From Chloroflexota bacterium (GTDB taxonomy: Bacteria; Chloroflexota; Dehalococcoidia; JACPQF01): DNA of 53,193 nt. This document shows positions 7,560 through 15,349 of this stretch, piece after piece. Where the stretch lies: positions 1 to 53,193 of the forward strand of contig JACPQF010000130.1 of assembly GCA_016190625.1 (NCBI GenBank). Reading direction: 5' to 3'. The notes beneath the pieces are model-generated. The model was not told where the DNA came from. It did not search any database and saw only the letters and a list, made by a program, of their open reading frames with translations. Position 1 is the stretch's first letter. Every line of letters starts with the position of its first letter. The position numbers and the translations under genes were made by a program.

Positions 7560-8588
7560 GTGAGGCCAATCGACCTTAGAAGTGATACGGTGACGCTGCC
7601 GACACCGGAGATGCGCGAGGCCATCTTTCGGGCAGAAGTCGGCGATGATGTGATGGGCGAGGATCCCACGGTTAATAAGCTGGAGGAGATGGCGGCAGAG
7701 AGGCTTGGTAAAGAGGCGGCCCTTCTTACGGTCAGCGGCACGATGAGCAATCTCATCGCCGTTCTCTGCCACTGCCAGCGAGGCGATGAGTTCATCGTCG
7801 GCACAGAGGCCCACATCCTTCTGTATGAGGCCGGCGGGTCGGCCGGCCTGGGCGGCGTGCACCATCGGGCGGTGGCCAACGCGCCGGATGGCACGATGAG
7901 CTTGGCGGACATCGAGGAAGCAATCAGGGTGCCCAACATCCACTTCCCCCGAACTAGGTTGATTTGTCTCGAGAACACTCACAATCGCTGCGGCGGCGAG
8001 GCGCTGACCCCGGAATACACCGCTTCGGTGTTCGATCTGGCCAGGCGATACGCCATTCCCCTTCACCTCGACGGAGCGCGCATCTTCAACGCCGCGGTGG
8101 CTTTGGGCGTCGACGTCAAGGAACTGACGACAGGCGCCGACTCGGTCGGCTTCTGCCTATCCAAAGGTCTGTCTGCGCCGGTCGGCTCGCTCCTTTGCGG
8201 CAGCGGGGATTTCATCGAGCGGGCCAGGCGCCTGCGCAAGATGGTGGGAGGCGGCATGCGGCAGGCGGGGATCATAGCCGCGGCCGGGATCGTGGCCCTC
8301 GAGACGATGGTCGATCGCCTTGCCGACGACCACGCCAACGCCAGGCTGTTGGCAGAGGGTATCCAGGAACTGCCTGGCATCGCCGTGGATCCCGGCAGAG
8401 TGCAGACGAACATCGTCCTGGTAGAGGCCACCGACAGCTTAGCCACCGACCTGCAAGCACGACTGGCAGCCGCCGGCGTCAAGGCGTCGACGATGGGGAG
8501 GCGCACACTACGCTTTGTCACCCACTACGGCATCGAGAGAGCGGACGTAGAGGAGGCGATCGCCATCATCCGGCAGGTGTTATCATGA
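7560..8588 (+). CDS. ltaE: Low-specificity L-threonine aldolase
   Basis: PLP enzyme that cleaves L-threonine/L-allo-threonine to glycine and acetaldehyde. 342 residues from GTG 7560 (GGAGG seven bases upstream), normal length. It begins IDLRSDTVTLPTPEMREA, the family signature. It also has GDDVMGEDPT near the N-terminus, HLDGARIFNAAVALG (Asp contacting the PLP ring) and CLSKGLSAPVGS, whose Lys forms the Schiff base. The stop overlaps the next start by ATGA, so the downstream four-helix gene is translationally coupled, probably by chance of gene packing. Confidence 0.92.
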   Translation: MRPIDLRSDTVTLPTPEMREAIFRAEVGDDVMGEDPTVNKLEEMAAERLGKEAALLTVSGTMSNLIAVLCHCQRGDEFIVGTEAHILLYEAGGSAGLGGVHHRAVANAPDGTMSLADIEEAIRVPNIHFPRTRLICLENTHNRCGGEALTPEYTASVFDLARRYAIPLHLDGARIFNAAVALGVDVKELTTGADSVGFCLSKGLSAPVGSLLCGSGDFIERARRLRKMVGGGMRQAGIIAAAGIVALETMVDRLADDHANARLLAEGIQELPGIAVDPGRVQTNIVLVEATDSLATDLQARLAAAGVKASTMGRRTLRFVTHYGIERADVEEAIAIIRQVLS

Positions 8589-8968
8589 CAGACGGATCGG
8601 ACGGATCGGTCGGATCGGACCGATCTCGTCAGAGGCTGCGACCGAGCGGGGGTTTCCGGCAGTTGCGCAGTTTTCGAGCGGCGACCGTTATCTACGACGC
8701 CACGGTGTCGTTTTGCGAGCGCTTCGTAGACAAGCATTCGCGCACCCATGATCAGATGGTTCAGGCGGCGCGAAGTGGGAGGCAGAACATCGCCGAAGGC
8801 AGCCGGGCTTCTACTGCTTCCAGCCAAACGGAGCTGCGCCTGATCAACGTGGCCCGCGCCAGCCTGGATGAGCTCCTGCTGGATTACGAGGATTACCTCC
8901 GCCAACGCGGGATGCGGTTTGGGCCAAAGACGACCCCGATTCCCGGGCGGTGCGGGAGGTGGGGATGA
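8585..8968 (+). pseudogene. Four-helix-bundle (S23-like) protein, N-terminal part, frameshifted
   Basis: 127 codons from ATG 8585. After a short repeat-derived start (MTDGSDGSVGSDRS) the sequence FRATVIYDATVSFCERFV and HDQMVQAARSGRQNIAEGSRAS matches the four-helix-bundle/23S-rRNA intervening-sequence protein family. It ends with an out-of-frame tail after QRGM. The next frame (GTG 8950) continues the same protein (AKDDPDSRAVREVGMRR can be read across the junction), so a one-base deletion near 8922 has split the gene, or the assembly has an error there. An intact product would be about 260 residues. Confidence 0.65.
8591..8624. repeat. CGGATCGG-type palindromic repeat, copy 1 (in coding sequence)
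   Basis: Iterated cggatcgg/ccgatc words forming an inverted repeat, translated in frame at the start of the four-helix gene. Confidence 0.75.
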
Positions 8969-8970
8969 GG

Positions 8971-9008
8971 CGGACCGATCAGACGGATCGGTCGGATCGG
9001 TCCGATCA
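8971..9008. repeat. CGGATCGG-type palindromic repeat, copy 2 (in coding sequence)
   Basis: Same word set as copy 1, inside the C-terminal half of the four-helix gene and read as TDQTDRSDRSD. Confidence 0.75.
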
Positions 9009-9200
9009 GGAAGCCTACTCCCCCTGGCTAACCCATCCCGACCCCACCGTCGCTGCTAATGCGGTGATTTGCCTAATCCACCAGACCAACTATCTCCTGG
9101 ACCGGCAGATCAGCGCCTTGGAGCGCCAGTTCATTCAGGAGGGCGGCTACTCCGAACGCCTGGCAGCAGCAAGGCTGGAAGAGCGCAGAAGACAAAACCG

Positions 9201-9236
9201 GACGGATCCGACCGATCGGTCGGATCGGTCGGATCC
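9201..9236. repeat. CGGATCGG-type palindromic repeat, copy 3 (in coding sequence)
   Basis: Same word set, just before the zinc ribbon and read as TDPTDRSDRSD. Confidence 0.75.
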
Positions 9237-9362
9237 TTTACCACCCTGCCCGCTTTGCGGCAAGCCGCTGATCATGCGCATGGCCCGCAAAGGGGCAAAC
9301 GCCGGGTCCCAGTTCTGGGGCTGCTCCAATTATCCCGACTGCAAAGGAACACGGCGAATAGC

Positions 9363-10703
9363 ATGAACAGACACGCGCAGCCAAACCTCTTCAGTAACCA
9401 GCCTGAGCACACGCCGCAACTGTCAGCGCCACTGGCGGCTCGCATGCGGCCGCGCAGCTTCGAGGAGTTCGTCGGCCAGGAGCACCTCACCGGCAAGGAC
9501 CGGGTGCTGCGGAAGAGCGTCGAATCCGACAGGCTGAGCTCGATGATCTTCTGGGGGCCGCCGGGTACAGGGAAGACTACCCTGGCCGAGATCATCGCCT
9601 CCTTCACTAAGTCCTATTTCGCACCGATCAGCGCGGTGGCCGCCGGCGTCGCCGACCTCCGCAAGGTCGTCGACGAAGCGAAAAAGCGCCAAAAGACGCT
9701 GGGCCAGCGGACTGTTCTCTTCATCGACGAGATCCACCGGTTCAACAAGGCCCAACAGGACGTCATCTTGCCCTACGTTGAAGGCGGGGTGGTCACTCTT
9801 ATCGGCGCTACCACTGAGAACCCCTCGTTCGAGGTCAACTCGGCCCTTCTCTCCCGCTCCCGGGTGTTCACCCTTCGAGCGCTCGCGGAGGATGAGGTTA
9901 AAACTATTGTCCTCCGCGCTCTCGCCGACGAGGAGCGGGGTCTGGCCCGGGAGAAGGTCGAGCTGGAGCGGGCCGCTCTGGACCACCTGGCCTCGATGGC
10001 CAACGGCGACGCCAGAGTCGCCCTCAATGCCCTCGAGCTTGCCGCCGCTGCTGTAACCCTCGACGAGAAGGGAGCCCGACCGATTGGCCTGGCGGCCATT
10101 GAGGACGCCCTCCAGCGCCGGTCACTTCTCTACGACCGGGCGGGCGAGGAGCACTACAATATCATCTCGGCTCTCCACAAGACCATGCGGGGCAGCGACC
10201 CCGACGGCGCTCTCTACTGGCTCGGGCGCATGCTTGAGGCCGGCGAGGACCCCCTCTACGTGGCGAGGCGCCTCGTTCGCTTTGCCTCGGAAGACGTCGG
10301 CCTGGCCGACCCTCAGGCCCTGGTCATCGCCCTGGCAGCCCAGCAGGCCGTCCATTTCATCGGCCTTCCCGAAGGGAATCTAGCGCTGGCCGAGGCAGTC
10401 GTATACCTGGCTGTAGCGCCCAAGAGCAACTCCCTCTATTTGGCCTACGGCCGGGTGCAGGAGGACGTGCAGAAGACTCGCAGCGACCCCGTGCCTCTCC
10501 ACCTGCGCAACTCCGTCACCGGTCTCATGAAAGACCTTGGCTACGGCAAGGGATATAAGTACGCCCACGACCACGAGGGCCATTACGTTGAGCAGCAGGG
10601 CCTGCCCGATGCCCTCAAAGGCAAGCGGTACTACGAGCCAGGCGAGCTCGGCCAGGAGAAGGCCGTAAAGGAACGATTGGAGAAGCTGCGCGGGGGCGGT
10701 TGA
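9363..10703 (+). CDS. rarA: Replication-associated recombination protein A (RarA/MgsA AAA+ ATPase)
   Basis: 446 residues, full length. Walker A GPPGTGKTT (about 62-70), Walker B VLFIDEIHRF, sensor GATTENPSFEVNSALLSR, followed by the RarA-specific C-terminal part (DPDGALYWLGRMLEAGEDPLYVARRL, then YLAYGRVQEDV and NSVTGLMKDLGYGKGYKYAHD). It acts at stalled replication forks in the cytoplasm and belongs to the clamp-loader-like AAA+ clade. ATG 9363 overlaps the previous stop (ATGA). Longer upstream readings in this frame are shadows of the four-helix gene. Confidence 0.93.
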   Translation: MNRHAQPNLFSNQPEHTPQLSAPLAARMRPRSFEEFVGQEHLTGKDRVLRKSVESDRLSSMIFWGPPGTGKTTLAEIIASFTKSYFAPISAVAAGVADLRKVVDEAKKRQKTLGQRTVLFIDEIHRFNKAQQDVILPYVEGGVVTLIGATTENPSFEVNSALLSRSRVFTLRALAEDEVKTIVLRALADEERGLAREKVELERAALDHLASMANGDARVALNALELAAAAVTLDEKGARPIGLAAIEDALQRRSLLYDRAGEEHYNIISALHKTMRGSDPDGALYWLGRMLEAGEDPLYVARRLVRFASEDVGLADPQALVIALAAQQAVHFIGLPEGNLALAEAVVYLAVAPKSNSLYLAYGRVQEDVQKTRSDPVPLHLRNSVTGLMKDLGYGKGYKYAHDHEGHYVEQQGLPDALKGKRYYEPGELGQEKAVKERLEKLRGGG

Positions 10704-10797
10704 AGCCAACATCGGAAGTGACATGCGGGGGCAGATATGCTATATTGGCCCGCAGCAGTGACGCAACAAACGTTCGAGATTGTCAGGAGCATCGCCG

Positions 10798-12399
10798 TTG
10801 GCCGGTAAAGAGGCTGCCAGCAGCCGGTCAGAAGGCCGGAGGCCGGGGAGAGGTCGCGGCCTTGTGAGAGCGATTATCCTGGCCGCGACGCCTCTCGTCG
10901 TGGCCGCCGCTTTCGTCTTCGTTCTCGATTCCTCGTCCCAAACCGATGGCGTGACTGGCGTCCTCGCGCCACCGCCCAAACCCGTGTGGGGCTACGTCAC
11001 CGATGAGTACTCCAGTTCGCCCATCATGAGCGCCACGGTGAGGTCCGGCGACCTCGCCGTGGAAACCGACGCCGACGGCGAGTACGTCATCGGCGTTCTA
11101 CCCAAGGGAGCAACCCTTAGCTTCACGGCATTTGGCTACGAGCCGGTCACCGGCTCGCTCCAGAGCGGGATCAATATGTCCGTCGCCCTGCGGCCGCGAA
11201 CCTTCACCGGCAGAGTGCTCGACGCGGCCACGACCAAGCCGGTCGCCGGCGCCACGCTTTTCTACAACGGCACGATGATGACGACGACCGTCACTGGCAC
11301 CTTCCATCTGGAGGATGTGCCGAGGGACTTCAAAGTAAAGGTGGCAGCGGCCGGCTACAAGAAGATGGAGACGGAGGTTGTCCGACAGAAGGCCCTCGAC
11401 CTCAAGCTCGAGCCGTTTGCCGCTAAGGCGATCTATTTCAGCTTCTATACTACCGGTTGGGACGAGAGGCGGGACAAGCTCCTGAGCCTCGTCGACCGGA
11501 CCGAGCTCAATGCGGTCGTCTTCGACGTGAAGGGAGACTACGGCTACCTCAGCTATCCTACGGGCGTGCCTCTCGCCAGGGAGATTCAGGCCGAGAAGAT
11601 CATGGTGAAAGACATGGACGCTATGGTCGCCAGCCTGAAAAAACGCAACATCTACGCCATCGCCCGCATCGTCGTGTTCAAAGACGACGAGCTAGCGTCA
11701 AAGCGTCCGGACCTGGCGGTGAAGACCCGGGGCGGCGGGGCCTACGTGGACAACGAGGGCCTGCGCTGGGTGGATCCATTTCGGAAAGAGGTTTGGGACT
11801 ACAACATTGCCATCGCCGTAGAGGTCGCCCGCAAGGGTTTCGACGAGGTCCAATTCGATTATGTCCGCTTCCCCTCCGAGGGGAGCGTCGGCAGCAACGT
11901 CTACTCGAAGCAGCCCACCGAAGAATCCCGGGTAGCGGCCATCGCCGGCTTTCTCGCCGCCGCCCACGCCAGGCTTAAGCCTCTGGGCGTGTTTCTGGGC
12001 GCCGATGTTTTCGGCTGGACCATGTTCCGCGAGGACGACATGGGAATCGGCCAGCAGATCGAGCAATTCGCCCCCTACGTCGATTACCTCTGTCCCATGG
12101 TCTATCCTTCCGGCTGGGGGCCGGGCTCGCGAGGGATAAGCGACCCCGTAGCCCGTCCCTATGACATCGTCGAGCAGAGCGCGAAGTACGGCATCGAGCG
12201 ATTGGCCAGATTCCCAACAGTGCGCCTCAGGCCCTGGCTGCAGGACTTCGACGACTACGGCCCGAGCAAGCGCCGCTACGGCGTCGAGGAGGTCCTCGCC
12301 CAAAAGAAGGCCGCCGCCGCCGCTGGCGCCGCCGGCTGGATGTTCTGGAACGCCTCCGCCATCTACAGCGAGGCGGCCTACACCCCCGAGGGGCGCTAA
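10798..12399 (+). CDS. Putative glycoside hydrolase (DUF4015) with two carboxypeptidase-regulatory-like domains
   Basis: 533 residues from TTG 10798 (AGGAG eight bases upstream). It has an N-terminal signal-anchor helix (LVRAIILAATPLVVAAAFVFVL), then two beta-sandwich CarboxypepD_reg-like repeats. The first is VWGYVTDEYSSSPIMSATV..TDADGEYVIGVLP; the second is FTGRVLDAATTKPVAGATL..TGTFHLEDVP. A DUF4015 TIM-barrel domain follows: AIYFSFYTTGWDERR, NAVVFDVKGDYGYL, YAIARIVVFKDDELA, WVDPFRKEVWDYNIAIAVEVA, and DEVQFDYVRFPSEG with the probable catalytic Asp. It ends with LRPWLQDF and GWMFWNASAIYS. It is probably an extracytoplasmic, membrane-anchored carbohydrate-active enzyme; the substrate is unknown. 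Confidence 0.85.
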   Translation: MAGKEAASSRSEGRRPGRGRGLVRAIILAATPLVVAAAFVFVLDSSSQTDGVTGVLAPPPKPVWGYVTDEYSSSPIMSATVRSGDLAVETDADGEYVIGVLPKGATLSFTAFGYEPVTGSLQSGINMSVALRPRTFTGRVLDAATTKPVAGATLFYNGTMMTTTVTGTFHLEDVPRDFKVKVAAAGYKKMETEVVRQKALDLKLEPFAAKAIYFSFYTTGWDERRDKLLSLVDRTELNAVVFDVKGDYGYLSYPTGVPLAREIQAEKIMVKDMDAMVASLKKRNIYAIARIVVFKDDELASKRPDLAVKTRGGGAYVDNEGLRWVDPFRKEVWDYNIAIAVEVARKGFDEVQFDYVRFPSEGSVGSNVYSKQPTEESRVAAIAGFLAAAHARLKPLGVFLGADVFGWTMFREDDMGIGQQIEQFAPYVDYLCPMVYPSGWGPGSRGISDPVARPYDIVEQSAKYGIERLARFPTVRLRPWLQDFDDYGPSKRRYGVEEVLAQKKAAAAAGAAGWMFWNASAIYSEAAYTPEGR

Positions 12400-12451
12400 C
12401 GACACCATGTCTCGGCTGTTCGGAACAGAGATTGTGCTGCTGTGTTCTCCG

Positions 12452-12844
12452 TCAACTTAATTGATTCAGTTTGAGGCGCGGAATACGCTCGAAATGGCGG
12501 TCACGACTCACCAGAACAATATCGTGAGCCAGAGCGGTAGCGGCGATCCAGAGGTCGTTGTCGGGAATCGGAATCCCCTGCGATCTAAGTCTGGAGCGCA
12601 CGTTGGCATACTGGTGAGCAACGTGAACGGTCGGAGCAATCAGGTCGACGGAATCTACGAACTCATCGAGCTTAGCGCTGTGGCGAGGCTTACCGGAGCT
12701 TCCCAGCAAGCCTTCGTAAACCTCGCCCAGGGTAATGATACTCAAAGCAATACCGCCATTGGCTAGGTTGGCCACCAACTCAACCGCATTTGCCTTCCCA
12801 TTGAGGAAGCTGATGAGCCAGTCTGCGTCCAGCAGATATCTCAT
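12452..12844 (-). CDS. vapC: PIN-domain toxin (VapC-like RNase)
   Basis: 130 residues with the PIN metal-site acids: Asp in YLLDADWLI (start), Glu in TLGEVYEGLL, Asp in PDNDLWIAATALAHD and SRDRHFERIP. This is the VapC arrangement of a Mg2+-dependent ribonuclease toxin. It overlaps the antitoxin gene by four bases (ATGA), the usual TA coupling. The RNA target is not deducible. Confidence 0.88.
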   Translation of the reverse strand: MRYLLDADWLISFLNGKANAVELVANLANGGIALSIITLGEVYEGLLGSSGKPRHSAKLDEFVDSVDLIAPTVHVAHQYANVRSRLRSQGIPIPDNDLWIAATALAHDIVLVSRDRHFERIPRLKLNQLS

Positions 12845-13137
12845 AGCTCGACCGTCGAACTTGGCGGAGACTCGTGGCGGGCTCTGTACAACTCATCGAT
12901 CATGCGATCGGCATCAAGGTCGCTCCATGAACCTGCCAGGGAAAGAAGCTTTTTTTTCAGCCGCTTACTTTTCGGAGGCACTCTCGAACTCGAATAGTCC
13001 TCAGGGCTTACGAGCACTGCCAAAGCTTCCCCATCGCGCTCAATCAGTCGAGGCGCTCTATCGAAACGGATCTCCTCCAGGATCTCAAGCAGATTGGTTT
13101 CCGGACTAAGGTGTACTCGTCTCAATTCCTTTACCAT
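12841..13137 (-). CDS. Antitoxin of the PIN pair (Phd/YefM-like)
   Basis: 98 residues immediately upstream of the PIN toxin. The N-terminal half is compact: HLSPETNLLEILEEIRFDRAPRLIERDGEALAVLVSPEDY, the Phd/YefM 'prlIeRdGeplAvLvSpeDY' pattern that mediates DNA binding and dimerisation. The C-terminal half is Lys/Arg/Ser-rich and presumably wraps the toxin. It probably autoregulates the operon. I use no numbered name because the VapB subtype is unclear. Confidence 0.8.
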   Translation of the reverse strand: MVKELRRVHLSPETNLLEILEEIRFDRAPRLIERDGEALAVLVSPEDYSSSRVPPKSKRLKKKLLSLAGSWSDLDADRMIDELYRARHESPPSSTVEL

Positions 13138-13220
13138 TGTTCACTTCCTCAACGTATTGGCCGAGCGTAGGGTGCACGAGCATGTCCTCGTGATAAGTAT
13201 AATCGATACGATCAATCAGT

Positions 13221-14615
13221 TCAACCGGCGAGTTGAGGCAGAATGAACCTGGTCAGAGAGATGTAGTCGAGGGTGAGAAGAGCCAGGTAGAGGAGGGCGA
13301 AGAGGAGGAACGCATAGAGCGGGGACATGATTTCCCGCAGCCCAAGAACGAAGAAGAAGGCGATGGGAATGAGGGCAGGGAACAGATAGCGCCCCTGCGC
13401 CTGGATGAAATGGAAGTTGTAGAACAAGAGGACGCCGAGAACCAGGACGAAGGTCACCCCCATCAGTAAGAGGCTGGATCGCTGTGTTGGGCTGAACGAC
13501 TGCCTTAGCCGGACCGTCCGGAGGAGGAAAAGCACAAGTCCCCCGAATCCAGCGGCGGTGAGAATTCCCAGAAGCAGATAGGTCCGTTCGTCGGCGAGGA
13601 CGCCCATCCAGCCAAACTGCGCCCAGAAGCTCCTAAAGGTGGTCAGGGCGAAGAATTTGGCATAGGCTAGGTTGAAGGACCCGGTTAGAGGCTGACCCTG
13701 GACGACGAGATCGTGCCTTGTCCAGGCGAACAGGTCTAAGCCCCCATAAACCCAGGCGTTCCGGACGAACCACCAGCCCGAAAGCGCCAGAGCGACGGCA
13801 AAGATTACGGCCGATTCTGTCACGACGGTGAAGATGCGGAGGCTTTGCCGAGCCTTCCCCGGAGCAAGCTGGCTGCTCCTGCCGTATTTCTCGAGCAACA
13901 GGGCGACGGGGACCAAAACGACGGCGACGTAGATTGTGGACTTAGTGAGCAGGGCAAGACCGAGGAGCGCTCCCAGTGTCAGAGCCTGACGCCAAGTCCC
14001 CTCCCCAGGCGAAGCCTGAATTCCCTCTCTTTGACTTGAGATGCGTTTCACCATGACCAGCAGGACGAGCGATAGGATTAGCTCCGCCAAGGTGTCGTTA
14101 GAGACCGATGCGGTGATGGCCAGGTGCTGCGGCAAAGTGGCGATGAAGCCGGGCACGGCAAGGGCCAGCTGATCATCCTTGGGGAACACCTGTCTAGTGA
14201 TCCGATAAGAGACGAGCAGGACAACGCCTCCCAGTAATACTGAAAAGAGGCGGAGGAGGACTACCAACTGGGCTTGCGGCAAGCTCTGCCCCCCCCAGTA
14301 GATCGGAACCGAGAGCAGATAGTAGAGAGGCGGCTGCCACGACTCGTAGCGGACGGAATCAATGGACTTGCCGGAAGCAAACTTGCTTGCCTTCACCTCC
14401 GCCAGATAAGCCTGGTCGTAGTCGCCAACCTTGAGTTCCGGGAACTCGAGCCGCGTGGCCAGGTGGCGCACGTAATTGAAATGGGCCGGCTCGTCGGGCG
14501 TCTCCCAGGCGGGAGTCTTGATGGCGTAGGCGGCGCCCATGAGCAGGTAGACCGCCACGAGGGTGGCCAACAGGGCGCGCCTTAGCTTTTCAGGCAATCG
14601 TACTGCCCCCGCCAA
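13221..14615 (-). CDS. Polytopic membrane glycosyltransferase-like protein (GT39/DUF2142-type)
   Basis: 464 residues with about 10-12 predicted membrane helices. After the first helix lies ETPDEPAHFNYVRHLATR, an acidic periplasmic/extracytoplasmic loop motif seen in GT39- and DUF2142-type proteins that use lipid-linked sugars. YESWQPPLYYLLSVPIYW supports the same class. Its start overlaps the end of the polyprenyl-phosphate-type GT2 gene. This is a common pairing in which the GT2 makes polyprenyl-P-sugar and the membrane protein transfers it outside. Acceptor unknown. Confidence 0.78.
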   Translation of the reverse strand: MAGAVRLPEKLRRALLATLVAVYLLMGAAYAIKTPAWETPDEPAHFNYVRHLATRLEFPELKVGDYDQAYLAEVKASKFASGKSIDSVRYESWQPPLYYLLSVPIYWGGQSLPQAQLVVLLRLFSVLLGGVVLLVSYRITRQVFPKDDQLALAVPGFIATLPQHLAITASVSNDTLAELILSLVLLVMVKRISSQREGIQASPGEGTWRQALTLGALLGLALLTKSTIYVAVVLVPVALLLEKYGRSSQLAPGKARQSLRIFTVVTESAVIFAVALALSGWWFVRNAWVYGGLDLFAWTRHDLVVQGQPLTGSFNLAYAKFFALTTFRSFWAQFGWMGVLADERTYLLLGILTAAGFGGLVLFLLRTVRLRQSFSPTQRSSLLLMGVTFVLVLGVLLFYNFHFIQAQGRYLFPALIPIAFFFVLGLREIMSPLYAFLLFALLYLALLTLDYISLTRFILPQLAG

Positions 14616-15292
14616 TCGTTGACCCTCACGCTCAGGGCTTCTCTGAACATACGATATGTATCGCGCGCCGGGCTTACCTTGCTGCTACTCATGTAATACC
14701 AGTCGATCGGCATCTCGGCGATGCGGAGCCCATACTTTCGGGCGACGAACAGTAGCTCGACGTCGAACGCCCAACCATCCATGGTTTGGAGGGGAAATAC
14801 CAGCTCGGTGGCCTTCTGGCTAAAGCACTTGAAGCCGCACTGCGTATCGGCGAATCCCCCAACGGCCACAAGCCGGACGATCAGGTTGAAGACCCGGCCC
14901 ATCAGATGCCTCAGGGCGGGCTCGCCGATCCGCTTTGCACCCGGGGCCTCTCGCGATCCGATGGCGATATCGTACTCGTTCCCCAGCCCGGGGAAGAACT
15001 TGCCTATCTCCTCGATGGGCATAGACAGGTCGGCGTCGCACATGAACCTAGTCCTGCCTCTGGCCGCCAGCATCCCCGTCCGCACCACGTGCCCCTTGCC
15101 GCCGTGGTTGGCCCGGATGAGGGACACGATCGGATGTTTGCCGGCGAACTCCTCTACGAGCCTGGCCGTGCCATCGGTGCTGCCGTCGTCGACCACGATC
15201 ACCTCGGCGCTATACGTCTGCTCCCGAAGAAAGGCGACGATTTTCTCCAGCGAGGGGATTATTCTCGTCTCCTCGTTGTAGGCGGGAATCAC
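14582..15292 (-). CDS. GT2 polyprenyl/dolichyl-phosphate sugar transferase-like
   Basis: 236 residues from GTG 15292. VIPAYNEETRI, VIVVDDGSTDGTARL, RANHGGKGHVVRTGM and FMCDADLSMPIEEI (the DxD-like acid pair) match the dolichyl-phosphate beta-glucosyltransferase/DPM branch of GT2. It would transfer a sugar from UDP-sugar to a polyprenyl phosphate at the inner leaflet. The family normally has about nine more residues (PFLSIVIPAYNE). Those codons are open upstream, but no ATG/GTG/TTG precedes them. An ATC at 15319 lies six bases after GGAGG, so an unusual start is possible. Confidence 0.85.
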   Translation of the reverse strand: MIPAYNEETRIIPSLEKIVAFLREQTYSAEVIVVDDGSTDGTARLVEEFAGKHPIVSLIRANHGGKGHVVRTGMLAARGRTRFMCDADLSMPIEEIGKFFPGLGNEYDIAIGSREAPGAKRIGEPALRHLMGRVFNLIVRLVAVGGFADTQCGFKCFSQKATELVFPLQTMDGWAFDVELLFVARKYGLRIAEMPIDWYYMSSSKVSPARDTYRMFREALSVRVNDWRGQYDCLKS

Positions 15293-15349
15293 TATTGAAA
15301 GGAATGGAGATGCGTCGATGGCCTTCCTCCCGACTAGCGAGCCTCGACC

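Larger units (their letters stand above)
8950..9366 (+). pseudogene. Four-helix-bundle suffix protein, C-terminal part with zinc ribbon
   Basis: 138 codons that continue the preceding frame-shifted gene. ANAVICLIHQTNYLLDRQISALERQF matches the conserved 'four helix suffix' region. The tail CPLCGKPLIMRMARKG..GSQFWGCSNYPDCKGT is a topoisomerase-I-type zinc ribbon (C-x2-C...C-x5-C). Two copies of the CGGATCGG repeat are translated in frame, giving RTDQTDRSDRSD and RTDPTDRSDRSDP. The stop overlaps the rarA start (ATGA). Function of this family is not established; the fold and ribbon suggest nucleic-acid contact. Confidence 0.65.

Noticed and set aside
8585-9366. Four-helix-bundle gene as the accessory (Avd) of a diversity-generating retroelement
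   Set aside because: No reverse transcriptase, template repeat or variable repeat is nearby, and the zinc-ribbon suffix points to a different family.
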